A DNA stretch of 64,000 nucleotides from Bin87 sp963666865 (GTDB lineage Bacteria; Chloroflexota; Dehalococcoidia; Lucifugimonadales; UBA3495): assembly GCA_963666865.1 (NCBI GenBank), contig OY763072.1:372001-436000 (forward strand), written 5' to 3'. Position numbers and translations under genes: made by a program. The number at the start of each line of letters is the position of its first letter. Positions within the stretch are counted from its first letter, which is position 1. A model generated the notes under the pieces. The model saw only the letters and a program-made list of their open reading frames with translations, did no database searches and had not been told where the DNA came from. Shown piece by piece: positions 1-8,003 of the stretch.

Positions 1-1
1 A

Positions 2-952
2 TCCTTCTTGGAACTGCCTGGCGGCATCCCGTCCCATGATACCTTCGGGGATGTCTTCGCTCGGCTGGACCCAGTGCAGTTGCAGGACTGCTTCATCTCC
101 TGGACCCAGGCCATCGCCCAGTTATTGCCCGGCGAGGTAGTGGCCATTGACGGTAAGACAGCCCGACGGTCCTACGACCGCGCTGGGAATAAGGGCGCCA
201 TCCACATGGTCAGCGCTTGGGCCACGCAGAACGCCCTGACCTTGGGTCAGGTCAAAACCGAGGAGAAATCCAACGAGATCACCGCCATTCCCCAACTGTT
301 GGAGATGTTGGAGTTGCACGGTTGCATCGTAACTATCGATGCTATGGGCTGCCAGCGGGAGATCGCCCAGCAAATCACCCAGGGCGGCGCCGACTACGTG
401 CTGACGGTGAAGGAGAACCAAGGGCAACTGCACGAGGGCATCCGCGACCTGTTCGAAGGGGCCGAGGCGCTGGGTTTTGACGGGGTGTCCTATGACCACA
501 CGGAAACCGTGGAGAAAGGGCATGGACGGCTGGAACGTCGGGAATGCTGGGTCATCACCGATCAAGACTGTCTGGACTATCTGGACCCCCAAGGGCAATG
601 GCCGCAACTGAAAGCCGCCGTCAGGGTGGTGGGCCATCGTCAAACCACAGAAGGATCAACCAGCCAACCCCGCTACTACATCAGCAGTCTGGCGGCCTCG
701 GCAGAACAACTGCTGGCTGCCATCAGAAGCCACTGGAGCATCGAAAACTCGTTGCACTGGACCCTTGACGTGACCTTTCGGGAAGATCAGTGCCGAGTGC
801 GCAAGGACAATGGCCCACAGAACATCAACACGCTGCGGCAGATCGGACACAACCTGTTGAAGAACGAGAAAACCCTGAAAGTGGGCATCCAGGGCAAACG
901 CCTCAACGCCGGATGGGACGAGGACTACCTGCTCAAAGTGCTCCTCGGATAA
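2..952 (+). CDS. ISAs1-family DDE transposase, 5' end outside window
   Basis: Catalytic protein of an insertion sequence; it would cut and rejoin the element ends. The reading frame is open to the left edge, where residues SFLELPGGIPSHDTF match the usual N-terminal half of ISAs1 transposases, so the true start lies outside. DDE-type residues are visible: D in VVAIDGKTARRS, D in VTIDAMGCQ, and E in HWSIENSLHWTLDV followed by FREDQ. The C-terminus NTLRQIGHNLLKNEK is also typical. The frame is intact within the window and ends at TAA just before a probable terminal inverted repeat. Whether the element is complete cannot be judged because its left end is not seen. Confidence 0.93.
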   Translation, partial: SFLELPGGIPSHDTFGDVFARLDPVQLQDCFISWTQAIAQLLPGEVVAIDGKTARRSYDRAGNKGAIHMVSAWATQNALTLGQVKTEEKSNEITAIPQLLEMLELHGCIVTIDAMGCQREIAQQITQGGADYVLTVKENQGQLHEGIRDLFEGAEALGFDGVSYDHTETVEKGHGRLERRECWVITDQDCLDYLDPQGQWPQLKAAVRVVGHRQTTEGSTSQPRYYISSLAASAEQLLAAIRSHWSIENSLHWTLDVTFREDQCRVRKDNGPQNINTLRQIGHNLLKNEKTLKVGIQGKRLNAGWDEDYLLKVLLG

Positions 953-967
953 GACGCGATTGCCCTG
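953..967 (+). mobile_element. probable right terminal inverted repeat of the ISAs1-type element
   Basis: Just after the transposase stop the sequence GACGCGATTGCCCTG resembles the GCGNTTGCCCTG tip expected at ISAs1-family ends, as I recall the family. The partner repeat and the target duplication cannot be checked because the left end is outside the window. Confidence 0.5.
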
Positions 968-1026
968 TTGGGTCTGGGCTAAGATACCCACAGAAACCCA
1001 CAACCCGAAACCAAGGGAGGATAACC

Positions 1027-1785
1027 ATGACAGTGCTGGCGGACTATGAGAACAAGTACGAGACGGTCAGCGTGCAACGGGAGGACGGGATACTCCAGGT
1101 GACGTTTCACAGCGGGGACGGCAGCCTGCTCTGGGGCGAGGCGTCGCACCGGGAGCTGGGTTACGCCTTCGCCGACATCGGGGCGGACCCGGAGAATAAG
1201 GTGGTCATCCTCACCGGAACCGGCGACGACTACTGCGCCAACTTCGAGCCCAACCGGCCCACCCGCCGGATGCCCCAGGACTGGGACAAGACCTACTGGG
1301 AGGGCAAGCGGCTGTTGACCAACCTGCTGGAGATCGAGGTTCCGGTCATCGGCGCGGTCAACGGGCCGGCGCACATCCACGCGGAGATACCGGTGATGTC
1401 CGACATCGTCCTGGCGTCGGAGACCGCAAGCTTCCAGGACGCGCCCCATTTCCCGCGCGGCGTGGTTCCCGGCGACGGCGTCCATGTGATCTGGCCCCTG
1501 GTGCTGGGGCAGAACCGGGGCCGGTACTTCCTGCTGACCGGGCAGATCCTGTCGGCCCGGGAGGCGCTGGACCTGGGCGTAGTGGCCGAAGTGCTGCCCC
1601 GGGATGAGCTGCTGCCCCGGGCCTGGGAACTGGCCCGGCAACTGGCGGAACGACCGCCGCTGACGCTGCGCTACACCCGCGTCGCTCTCACTCTGCAACT
1701 GAAGCGGCAGATGCAGGATATGCTGGGCTACGGGCTGGCCGTGGAGGGCCTGGCGGCGGTGGATGTGTCGCTGGCGCAGGGGTAG
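1027..1785 (+). CDS. crotonase-fold hydrolase, 6-oxocamphor hydrolase-like
   Basis: A 252-residue enoyl-CoA hydratase/isomerase superfamily protein. ATG 1027 is set by the ribosome site AAGGGAGG seven bases upstream. Several stretches recall 6-oxocamphor hydrolase, a beta-diketone C-C hydrolase: ASHRELGYAF (H41), AHIHAE (H118), DAPHFPRGVVPGDGVH (H141, D150) and GYGLAVEG (E240). With a constant offset of four these fall on the His45, His122, His145, Asp154 and Glu244 that I recall as important in the Rhodococcus enzyme. Ordinary CoA-ester hydratase is the alternative. It lies just downstream of an IS end and upstream of the CMD paralogues, suggesting cyclic ketone or diketone breakdown. The function is inferred from memory of the family. 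Confidence 0.8.
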   Translation: MTVLADYENKYETVSVQREDGILQVTFHSGDGSLLWGEASHRELGYAFADIGADPENKVVILTGTGDDYCANFEPNRPTRRMPQDWDKTYWEGKRLLTNLLEIEVPVIGAVNGPAHIHAEIPVMSDIVLASETASFQDAPHFPRGVVPGDGVHVIWPLVLGQNRGRYFLLTGQILSAREALDLGVVAEVLPRDELLPRAWELARQLAERPPLTLRYTRVALTLQLKRQMQDMLGYGLAVEGLAAVDVSLAQG

Positions 1786-1795
1786 GGACGGGGTT

Positions 1796-1889
1796 GTCAG
1801 AAGCAGGATTTACCGGATTTACCATGATTGGCAGGATTGGGGCGGTGCATCCTGATAATCCCCCTAATCCTGAAAATCCTGCTTCTGAC
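1796..1889. repeat. 94-bp inverted-repeat element, GTCAGAAGCAGGATT arms
   Basis: A perfect 15-bp inverted repeat, GTCAGAAGCAGGATT at 1796-1810 and its complement at 1875-1889, encloses further GGATT/AATCC-rich sequence. It sits between the crotonase stop and the first CMD gene. A related element with arms GTCAGAATCAGGATT lies at 54688-54796. No coding potential is seen. Confidence 0.8.
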
Positions 1890-1978
1890 GATTTCCAAAA
1901 TGGACCGTCGTTTCCCCAAACGGTATGGTCGGGTAGAATTGCCGCCGTAGCGCACGGCTTTCTCAGGAGAAATCGCCC

Positions 1979-2764
1979 ATGACCACGCCCGATGAGTTGT
2001 CCCAGATAGCGCACGAGAAGATGGAACCATATCTGCCCGTCAACAGCAACATTTCGTCCATTGCGCCGGACTACTGGCGCATCCAGGAGCCGTTGATGTG
2101 GGGTGGGATCTGGCAGGCGCCGGGTCTGGATTTGAAGCTGCGGAGCTTCGCCACCATCTCCGCCCAGTGCGTCAACGGCTGGGATTTCGGGTTGCAGCAC
2201 CAGATACGGGTCGGGCTGACCATGGGGATGACGCCCCGGCAGATCAAGGGGATATTCATTCAACTGCTGTTCTACGCCGGCATTCCGGCCACGGTCCACG
2301 GTCTGCTGCAGGCCCAGAGGGTGATCAACGAGCGGGACGAATGGAAGGCGTCGGACGTTCCGCTGGAAGCGGACTGGCTGGATACCCTGGAGGCCAAGCT
2401 GGCGCGGGGGAGCGAAATTCGCCGCGAACTCTGGGGCGAGGAAGCCAACCGGGAGGTTGAGCAGTCCTTGGCGCAGCGGCTGACGCCGGAAGCGTCGGAC
2501 ATAGTGGATGGGTACAACTACGGCGAGGTGTGGGCACGGGATGACCTGGGTCCCAAAGAGCGGATGGTATGCGTGCTGGCCGCGCTGATGGCTCGCGGGC
2601 ACTGGAAACATCTGAGGCGGCACATCCGGTACGCCCTGAACATGGGGTTCGGCCAACGGGAGATCTGCGAGGTGTTCGCCCAGGCGGGTTGGTATCGAGG
2701 GTGGCCCCACGTGGAAGACGCTTTGGAGCAGGCGCGGGAAGTGTTTGCGGAAGAGCGAGCCTGA
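1979..2764 (+). CDS. carboxymuconolactone decarboxylase-family protein, paralogue 1
   Basis: A 261-residue protein of the CMD/AhpD-like superfamily with two CMD-like helical halves. The N-terminal half has LMWGGIWQAPGLDLKLRS, AQCVNGWDFGLQHQIR and MTPRQIKGIFIQLLFYAGIP (residues about 38-110). The C-terminal half has DLGPKERMVCVLAALMARGH and REICEVFAQAGWYRGWPHVE (about 180-250). The family includes gamma-carboxymuconolactone decarboxylase and peroxidase-like proteins; no CxxC redox pair is visible, so a ring-cleavage or decarboxylase-type role is likelier than a peroxidase. ATG 1979 follows CAGGAGA at good spacing. First of three tandem paralogues. The substrate is unknown. Confidence 0.88.
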   Translation: MTTPDELSQIAHEKMEPYLPVNSNISSIAPDYWRIQEPLMWGGIWQAPGLDLKLRSFATISAQCVNGWDFGLQHQIRVGLTMGMTPRQIKGIFIQLLFYAGIPATVHGLLQAQRVINERDEWKASDVPLEADWLDTLEAKLARGSEIRRELWGEEANREVEQSLAQRLTPEASDIVDGYNYGEVWARDDLGPKERMVCVLAALMARGHWKHLRRHIRYALNMGFGQREICEVFAQAGWYRGWPHVEDALEQAREVFAEERA

Positions 2765-2793
2765 TTTCAACGGCCAACCAGTCAGAGCATGAA

Positions 2794-2895
2794 GATTGCA
2801 AAGTCCCTGGAACCGCTCATGGTGAGCTTGTCGAACCACCGTCCTTCGACAGGCTCAGGACGAGCGGGTAAAGTCCATTCCCGAACTTTGCAATC
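2794..2895. repeat. nested inverted repeat between CMD paralogues
   Basis: Outer arms GATTGCAAAGT (2794-2804) and ACTTTGCAATC (2885-2895) match perfectly. Inside them GAGCTTGTCGAA (2824-2835) and TTCGACAGGCTC (2845-2856) pair with one mismatch. The inner motif resembles a hairpin repeat common in many bacterial genomes. It occupies nearly all of the space between paralogues 1 and 2. Confidence 0.75.
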
Positions 2896-2919
2896 GTCCT
2901 GTCAATCCGGGGGCAAAGT

Positions 2920-3708
2920 ATGACAACGGTAGCAGAGCTTCAGGAAAAATCGGCGAAACTGCGGGCGTTTTTCGACCAGCACCTGCCCTACGCCCGGCCC
3001 ACGCCGGTTTTGGCCGATTTCGTGCGGGTGCAGCACGAGCTGATGTGGGGCGGCGTGTGGCTGGCCGACGGGCTGGATTTGAAGCTGCGCAGTTTTGCCA
3101 CCATCACCGCCCAGTGCGTCAACGGGTATGATTTCGGCGTGGAGCACCAGGTGCGCACCGGCCTCACCGTGGGCATCACCGCGCAGCAGATCAAGGGGAT
3201 ATTCATCGAGTTGATGTTCTATGCCGGAGTGCCGGCCACCGTCTTCGGCCTGCGCATCGCCCAGGGGGTCATCAACGAGCGGGAGGAATGGAAGGCGGGC
3301 GACGCGCCGCTGGATGCCGAATGGCTGGACTCCATCGACGCGATGCTGGCCCAGGGCAAGACTTTGCGCGTCAAGCATTGGGGCGAGGCCGGCGACGCGG
3401 AGATTGAAAACTCGCTGGCGCGGCAATTTGTGCCGGAATCGGCGGAATTGGTGGACGGCTACCACTTCGGCAAGGTTTGGCGGCGGGCCGACCTGAGCAT
3501 CCAGGAACGTATGGTGTGCATCCTGGCGGCGCTGATGTGCCGGGGCCACATGAGGCAGCTGAAGCGGCACGTCGGGTACGCGCTGGACGCCGGGCTGAGC
3601 GAAAAGCAGATCTGCGAGGTGTTCGCCCAGGCCGGCTGGTATCGGGGCTGGCCGTGCGTGGAGGATGCGCTGGAGCAGGCCAAAGAGGTTTTTGAGTCGC
3701 GCGGGTAG
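2920..3708 (+). CDS. carboxymuconolactone decarboxylase-family protein, paralogue 2
   Basis: A 262-residue protein alignable along its length with its neighbours: LMWGGVWLADGLDLKLRS, AQCVNGYDFGVEHQVR, QIKGIFIELMFYAGVP, then ERMVCILAALMCRGHMRQLK and QICEVFAQAGWYRGWP. As in the other copies there are two CMD-like halves. The ribosome site is weak (CCGGGGGC before ATG 2920). The TAG stop (3706-3708) lies inside a dispersed palindrome of the GTAGGGGCGA family, so insertion of that repeat may have set the present C-terminus. Function as for paralogue 1; the differences in the N-terminal 40 residues may reflect different substrates or partners. Confidence 0.87.
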   Translation: MTTVAELQEKSAKLRAFFDQHLPYARPTPVLADFVRVQHELMWGGVWLADGLDLKLRSFATITAQCVNGYDFGVEHQVRTGLTVGITAQQIKGIFIELMFYAGVPATVFGLRIAQGVINEREEWKAGDAPLDAEWLDSIDAMLAQGKTLRVKHWGEAGDAEIENSLARQFVPESAELVDGYHFGKVWRRADLSIQERMVCILAALMCRGHMRQLKRHVGYALDAGLSEKQICEVFAQAGWYRGWPCVEDALEQAKEVFESRG

Positions 3709-3732
3709 GGGCGAATAATCATTCGCCCCTAC
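3705..3732. repeat. family-A palindrome GTAGGGGCGAAT / ATTCGCCCCTAC
   Basis: 12-bp perfect arms at 3705-3716 and 3721-3732. It overlaps the stop codon of CMD paralogue 2. One of nine copies of this palindrome family in the window. Confidence 0.9.
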
Positions 3733-3777
3733 GGAGAAACACTACCTCCATAAGACGCGACATTGGGAGAGAATCAC

Positions 3778-4584
3778 ATGGACACAGCCGCCGACCTGGC
3801 GCGGAAAGCCGCCAATCTGCACGCCTACATCGACCAGTATCTGCCCCAGGGCCGGCTGACCGGCGCCTTGCCGGACATCAGCACGGACTGCGTGAAGCTG
3901 CAGGAGGAGGTGATGTGGGGCGGCGTCTGGCAGGTGCCCGGCCTGGACGTGACGCTGTGCAGCATGGCGACCATCGCGGCCCAATGCTGCAACGGCTGGG
4001 AGTTCGGCCTCCAGCACCAGATCAGGGTCGGGCTGTCGCTGGGGATGTCGCCGCAGAAGATCAAGGGGATCTTCCTGCAGCTCATCTTCTACGCGGGGAT
4101 ACCGGCCACCGTATCTTCCCTGGCCCAGGCGCAACGGGTGATCAACGAGCGATCCGTGTGGCAGGCGGAGGATAGCGAACCGCTGCCGGCGGACTGGCTG
4201 GCGTCGGTGGAGGAGAAGCTGGAACGGGGACGGCAGATCCGCAGCCAAAGTTGGGGCCAGCAGGCCGGCGTGGACCTGGAAAACACGCTGTCGCATGAGC
4301 TGGCATCCGAAACCGCCATGCTGGTGGAAGCCTACAACTTCGGCGAGGTGTGGGCCCGGGGCGACCTGACGCCCAAGGAGCGGACGGTGTGCATCCTGGT
4401 GGCGCTGATGTGTCGGGGGCACATGAGGCAACTGCGCGAGCACATCGGCTACGCGCTGGAACTGGGCCTGTCCAAGCGGGAAATCTGCGAGGTATTTTCC
4501 CAGGCGGGATGGTATCGCGGCTGGCCCTACGTTGAGGACGCGCTGGAACAGGCCGACGCGGTTTTCGAGGAGCGGGGGACTTAG
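3778..4584 (+). CDS. carboxymuconolactone decarboxylase-family protein, paralogue 3
   Basis: A 268-residue paralogue with VMWGGVWQVPGLDVTLCS, AQCCNGWEFGLQHQIR and KIKGIFLQLIFYAGIP in the first half and ERTVCILVALMCRGHMRQLR plus EICEVFSQAGWYRGWP in the second. A TTG at 3763 is in frame, but ATG 3778 has GGGAGA nine bases upstream and is preferred. It follows paralogue 2 by about 70 bp containing a palindrome, so co-transcription is possible but the repeat may interrupt it. Downstream is an MFS carrier. Role inferred: CMD-type step in breakdown of a cyclic or aromatic compound. Confidence 0.87.
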   Translation: MDTAADLARKAANLHAYIDQYLPQGRLTGALPDISTDCVKLQEEVMWGGVWQVPGLDVTLCSMATIAAQCCNGWEFGLQHQIRVGLSLGMSPQKIKGIFLQLIFYAGIPATVSSLAQAQRVINERSVWQAEDSEPLPADWLASVEEKLERGRQIRSQSWGQQAGVDLENTLSHELASETAMLVEAYNFGEVWARGDLTPKERTVCILVALMCRGHMRQLREHIGYALELGLSKREICEVFSQAGWYRGWPYVEDALEQADAVFEERGT

Positions 4585-4631
4585 GGGTGGGTTGGATAAC
4601 CCGGTCTATCGAGCCGCAACGAGGGACCTAT

Positions 4632-4659
4632 GTAGGGGCGAGGCATGCCTCGCCCCTAC
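4632..4659. repeat. family-A palindrome with AGGCATGCCT centre
   Basis: A perfect self-complementary 28-bp palindrome: GTAGGGGCG arm, centre AGGCATGCCT, complementary arm. The same centre recurs at 35678-35705. Confidence 0.9.
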
Positions 4660-4717
4660 GGGCCCCTGTACCGCTCCTTGTCCCAACATCGGCGGTCTGA
4701 TATAAGGGGCCGGACTT

Positions 4718-6043
4718 ATGGCGTCGTCTCTGGCGGCTCTCCTCGACTGGAGACCCAACACTCCCTTTTACTACGGCTGGCTGGTGCTCGGGCTTTCGGG
4801 CGCCGGGGCTTTTGTGGCCACGGCGGTGGCCGGCGTGGTGTTGGGCGGGGTGCAGAGCTACATCCTGGCGGACACCGACTGGTCGCGGACCAGCATCGGG
4901 CTAGCGTCCAGCTGCGGCGTGTGGATGTCCGGCTTCTTCGCGCCCTTCGCCGGACGGTTGGCGGACCGGTATGGGCCGCGCTGGCTGATGCCCGTTGGGG
5001 TGCTGGTGCTGGGCGTGTCGCTGGTGCTGCTCGGCGAGGTGCATACCGCCTGGCAGTTTTTCATCGCGGCAGTCATCGGGCGAGCGGTCAGCCAGCCCTT
5101 CCTCATCGGCGTGGTGCCGCGCACGATGGCGGTCAACTTCTTCAACCGCCGGCGCAACATCGCGCTGGCCTTCACCGGCATCTATCGTCCCATCAGCGGC
5201 GCGCTCATCATCCAGGCGTTTTCGGCCATCGCGCTGCTGTGGGACTGGCGGATGGCCTTCCGGCTGATCGGGTTCTTCAGCCTGTTCCTGGCCATTCCCA
5301 TGGTGATCATCATGCGGCGGCGGCCCGAGGACATCGGCCTGTTGCCCGACGGGGCGCGACCGTCCCCCGCAACCCAGGCATCCGGCGCGGCGCCGGCGGG
5401 ACGGGGCGGACAACGGGGTGGGACGGCGGCTCAAGCGAGCTGGACGTCCAAAGAGGCGATGCGGTCCCGGGCCTTCTGGCTGGTGTCGATGGTGGCCTTT
5501 CTCAACGTGACGGGCAGTTCCGGCCTGGGGTTCAGCCTGGTGCCCTACCTGCACGAGTTCGCGGGGCTGACCATCCCGCAGGCGGCATGGGTGCTGAGCA
5601 TCAGCACCTTCCTGGCGCTGAGCAGCCTGGTGTGGGGACAGTTGGCGGGCCGGCTGACGCCGCGCTGGTGCGTCGTCGCGGCCATGGCGGTGTCAACGGT
5701 GGCGACGCTGGCGCTGCTGCAGGTCAACTCTCTGCCGGCGGCCTTGGCCTACGGGATATTCTGGGGCCTGTTCCACAGCGCGCTGGAAGTGCTGATGTAC
5801 ATGGTGCTGGCCGACTATTTCGGCCGCGACTCCTACGGAGCCATCGCCGGCGCCATGCGCCCCTTCGAGGCCGGCGGCCTGGGCCTGGGCCAGATCGTAG
5901 GCCCGGTGGTGTACGACCTCACCGGCAGCTACACCATCCTGATCCTGTTTTCGGCAACGGCGCAGGCGGCGGGAATGATCCTGATGGCGCTGGCGCGGAA
6001 GCCGGAACGGCGGACGGCGGCGGTGGGGGCGGAGGCGGTTTAG
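4718..6043 (+). CDS. MFS transporter
   Basis: A 441-residue major facilitator superfamily carrier in the cytoplasmic membrane. About twelve hydrophobic segments are visible, with the inter-helix loop GRLADRYGPRWLMPVGV between segments 2 and 3 and a long polar central loop at about residues 205-245. ATG 4718 follows AAGGGG. It resembles the oxalate/formate-antiporter-like or monocarboxylate branch, but the substrate cannot be assigned. It follows three CMD genes and a crotonase on the same strand, so uptake of their substrate is plausible. A diverged copy of its last 38 codons lies at 8004-8122. Confidence 0.9.
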   Translation: MASSLAALLDWRPNTPFYYGWLVLGLSGAGAFVATAVAGVVLGGVQSYILADTDWSRTSIGLASSCGVWMSGFFAPFAGRLADRYGPRWLMPVGVLVLGVSLVLLGEVHTAWQFFIAAVIGRAVSQPFLIGVVPRTMAVNFFNRRRNIALAFTGIYRPISGALIIQAFSAIALLWDWRMAFRLIGFFSLFLAIPMVIIMRRRPEDIGLLPDGARPSPATQASGAAPAGRGGQRGGTAAQASWTSKEAMRSRAFWLVSMVAFLNVTGSSGLGFSLVPYLHEFAGLTIPQAAWVLSISTFLALSSLVWGQLAGRLTPRWCVVAAMAVSTVATLALLQVNSLPAALAYGIFWGLFHSALEVLMYMVLADYFGRDSYGAIAGAMRPFEAGGLGLGQIVGPVVYDLTGSYTILILFSATAQAAGMILMALARKPERRTAAVGAEAV

Positions 6044-6197
6044 GCGGGCTGTGTCGGTGGGGGCTGCCCCGTCGGGCACCTTGTCCCGAGGTTCCTGCGA
6101 CTAAAGAAAGGCGTTGACTCCGCACGTCAAACCGCCGTAACCTGCTGATACAGCCGGGGGACGCCTCTGCCCTGCCGAACTTTCCCAAGTGAAAGCT

Positions 6198-6410
6198 ATG
6201 AAGGACCTGTTGTTTTACGTGTCGGCCTTCATCCTGGCAGCGGGCCTGCCCAGTTGGGCGGCGTTCATGGCGAGCAGGAAATACGAAGACCCGGCGGTCT
6301 TTTTCTATTCCAGCGTTGCTGTTTCCCTCTTTGTCGGGACCATCCTGGTCGTTAGCTACCTCCGTTCACGGAGGCTAAGTAAGAAGCATGGGCAATCCGA
6401 GCTCCGGTAA
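6198..6410 (+). CDS. small two-helix membrane protein, unknown
   Basis: A 70-residue protein with two hydrophobic stretches, LLFYVSAFILAAGLPSWAAF and FFYSSVAVSLFVGTILVVSY, followed by a basic tail RSRRLSKKHG. An in-frame GTG at 6189 is an alternative start; neither has a strong ribosome site. No family recognised. It is the first gene of the accessory stretch between the intact MFS gene and its decayed tail copy. Confidence 0.5.
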   Translation: MKDLLFYVSAFILAAGLPSWAAFMASRKYEDPAVFFYSSVAVSLFVGTILVVSYLRSRRLSKKHGQSELR

Positions 6411-6484
6411 TCATCAGTGGGGCGATAGCGATTGGGGCGTACTTCTCATGCTTGTTGGTAGGGATGCCATCATTGTACTCTCTT

Positions 6485-7201
6485 CTATTGAAGCGGTTTG
6501 CAGTTCCGGGGCGAGAAACACTTGCATTCTGCCAGGGCGTTCTCCGCGTCGTGGGCACTGATAATCCTGGTCCCGGATGGATCCCGCAGATAGATCATGG
6601 TCGCCACGTGTTGCAGGGCTGTCACCTTGCCCAGATCAGCCATATAAACGTACTCGTAGGCGATTTCTCGACATATGACATCCATCCCTTGCACCCGCAC
6701 GGAGTAGGGGGCCGGCGCGTTCTTGGTTGCAGTTGCACTTTGCCGTGCCGCACGAGTGCGGTTCTCAATGGCGGCGTGGGCGGCCCTAGTATTCTCAACG
6801 GCTTTTGTTGCGGCTTCGATTTGCCGGGTGGGATAGGTCCGAGTTAGCTCGATGGCGCTTATCGTGCCCTGGATGCCCTCCGCTACGATGGTTTGGTGGA
6901 CTTCTCTCAGGCCAAGATTCGCCTCGTCCTCGTCATCCTCATCGTCATAATCAGCAATGACCGCTCCAATTGCGACTGCTCCAACGATCAACGTCGCAAC
7001 CACAGCCATCGCCCATGTTATGCGGCGTCCGCGTTTGGCACGGACTGCAAGACAACCGGAACAGGCAACATCCGTCCAAAGTGATGCCCAGTGGACGTTG
7101 CTGGTCGGCAACAGAACAAGGCCGCATTCAGTGGGTGTTGACCTTCGGCCATGCCGTGGCCTCGCATAGTGAACATCCTGCTCCCCATTCCAATTGTTCA
7201 T
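6485..7201 (-). CDS. membrane-anchored protein of unknown function
   Basis: 238 residues. The start is supported by GGGAGGG six bases before the ATG. Residues 1-55 include WTDVACSGCLAVRAKRGRR, a short Cys-containing basic segment; then one hydrophobic helix ITWAMAVVATLIVGAVAIGA, then an acidic run DYDDEDDEDE and a mostly helical region rich in A, E, R and T (about residues 90-170). The last part, with CREIAYEYVYMADLGKV and CKCFSPRNCK, has several Cys. No family recognised. Its 5' end is divergent from a plus-strand promoter-like sequence at 7194-7222. Confidence 0.6.
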   Translation of the reverse strand: MNNWNGEQDVHYARPRHGRRSTPTECGLVLLPTSNVHWASLWTDVACSGCLAVRAKRGRRITWAMAVVATLIVGAVAIGAVIADYDDEDDEDEANLGLREVHQTIVAEGIQGTISAIELTRTYPTRQIEAATKAVENTRAAHAAIENRTRAARQSATATKNAPAPYSVRVQGMDVICREIAYEYVYMADLGKVTALQHVATMIYLRDPSGTRIISAHDAENALAECKCFSPRNCKPLQ

Positions 7202-7222
7202 AACACCCTCCCTGTGGATAAT
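7194..7222 (+). promoter_or_regulatory. sigma70-like promoter upstream of candidate RNA
   Basis: TTGTTC (7194-7199) and GATAAT (7217-7222) are separated by exactly 17 bp, near the -35/-10 consensus. Transcription would begin near 7229, away from the divergent minus-strand gene that starts at 7201. No ORF with a ribosome site follows. Confidence 0.5.
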
Positions 7223-7228
7223 GAGTCC

Positions 7229-7400
7229 GCAGAGAGGGTTTTACCATAAGGGTGACGCTGGTAGGATTACCGATGGGTTTCAGGACCCTCTGGCTTTGTC
7301 CTCTCCGCAGGACTTGCCGGAGCGTCTCGCTGGCGGCTACCAGCGGGGCGATTCAATTGTTACAAAGCAGCAGGCCCCGACGTTCATCGGGGCCTGTTTC
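7229..7400 (+). ncRNA. candidate structured non-coding RNA, about 170 nt
   Basis: The stretch between a promoter-like sequence and a GC hairpin has no convincing ORF but shows nested complementarity. CGCTGGTAG (7256-7264) pairs perfectly with CTACCAGCG (7337-7345), and GTCCT/AGGAC and GGGT/ACCC hairpins lie inside. It ends in a 10-bp hairpin followed by TTTC. Size and rod-like folding recall 6S-type RNAs, but no conserved motif is recognised and I do not assign a family. A relic of a coding gene is the alternative. Confidence 0.4.
7371..7399 (+). terminator. GC-rich hairpin, likely terminator of the candidate RNA
   Basis: CAGGCCCCGA (7371-7380), loop CGTTCA, TCGGGGCCTG (7387-7396), then TTTC. 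The ten-base stem is perfect; the T-run is short. Confidence 0.5.
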
Positions 7401-7728
7401 CATTAGAGGCAGCATCCTCTGGCACCGGGCGCAGCGGATAGCCGCGCCGCTTGTGCGACTTGAGCATCAAAATCCCTCTTACATCCTCTACCGCACATCC
7501 TGGCACCTCCCTTGCGGCCCTGGGGAAAGGCCACTTTGCTAGGGTTGCCGGGTTCCGTCATCGGTTCCGCAAGAGAGGCAAGTTTGCCTTTCGTGGGAAT
7601 AAACCAATGACGTTGTGGGCAGCGGAAGTCCTGCCGCGACCCTCAACCCTAGCGCGGGCAGTGTGCGCCTGCGCCAACGCTTTGTCAACAGAACGCCAAC
7701 AGGAGTACAGTGGCAGCGGAGGTACGCC
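7401..7728. other. intergenic stretch without recognisable gene
   Basis: About 330 bases between the hairpin at 7371-7399 and the small gene at 7729. A long plus-strand frame crosses it but shows no family resemblance and no ribosome site. I see no repeat or RNA here. Confidence 0.5.
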
Positions 7729-7895
7729 ATGCCCAAAGACAAGAACCGAAACCCCAATCCGCGCGGCCGGCCAAGTCCATGCCGGATCCCATCAACGCCA
7801 CGCCCGAGGAGCTGGCCGAGGCGTTCCTGCGAGGGCCGCCGGATCATCAGTGGGACTATCTCAAAGACGACAAAAAAGGAGGAGCGGCCAAGTAG
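7729..7895 (+). pseudogene. small conserved-type protein with apparent frameshift
   Basis: ATG 7729 has a strong ribosome site (GGAGG, six bases upstream) and begins MPKDKNRNPNPRGRP, then runs into an unrelated frame. The adjacent frame carries KSMPDPINATPEELAEAF and ends HQWDYLKDDKKGGAAK. Joined, the two make a plausible protein of about 55 residues. The break lies near GGCC at 7769-7772; one extra C would restore the frame (CGG CCC AAG). The 'NATPEELA...WDYLK' layout resembles small proteins of unknown function that I have seen elsewhere. It may be a sequencing indel, or the second frame may start at its own ATG 7779. Confidence 0.5.
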
Positions 7896-8003
7896 CCGCT
7901 CTCTCGCTTTGCGTAGTTAGGGATATAATTACCAAACAAATTGACCACAATCGTTGTCTGCGACGGCGGGGTGGCGACGCCTACGGGGTTTCTGCAATTA
8001 TGT

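Noticed and set aside
4645..6117. 490-codon alternative frame over the MFS gene
   Set aside because: Arg/Gly-rich shadow translation; the 441-residue frame has transmembrane segments and MFS loops.
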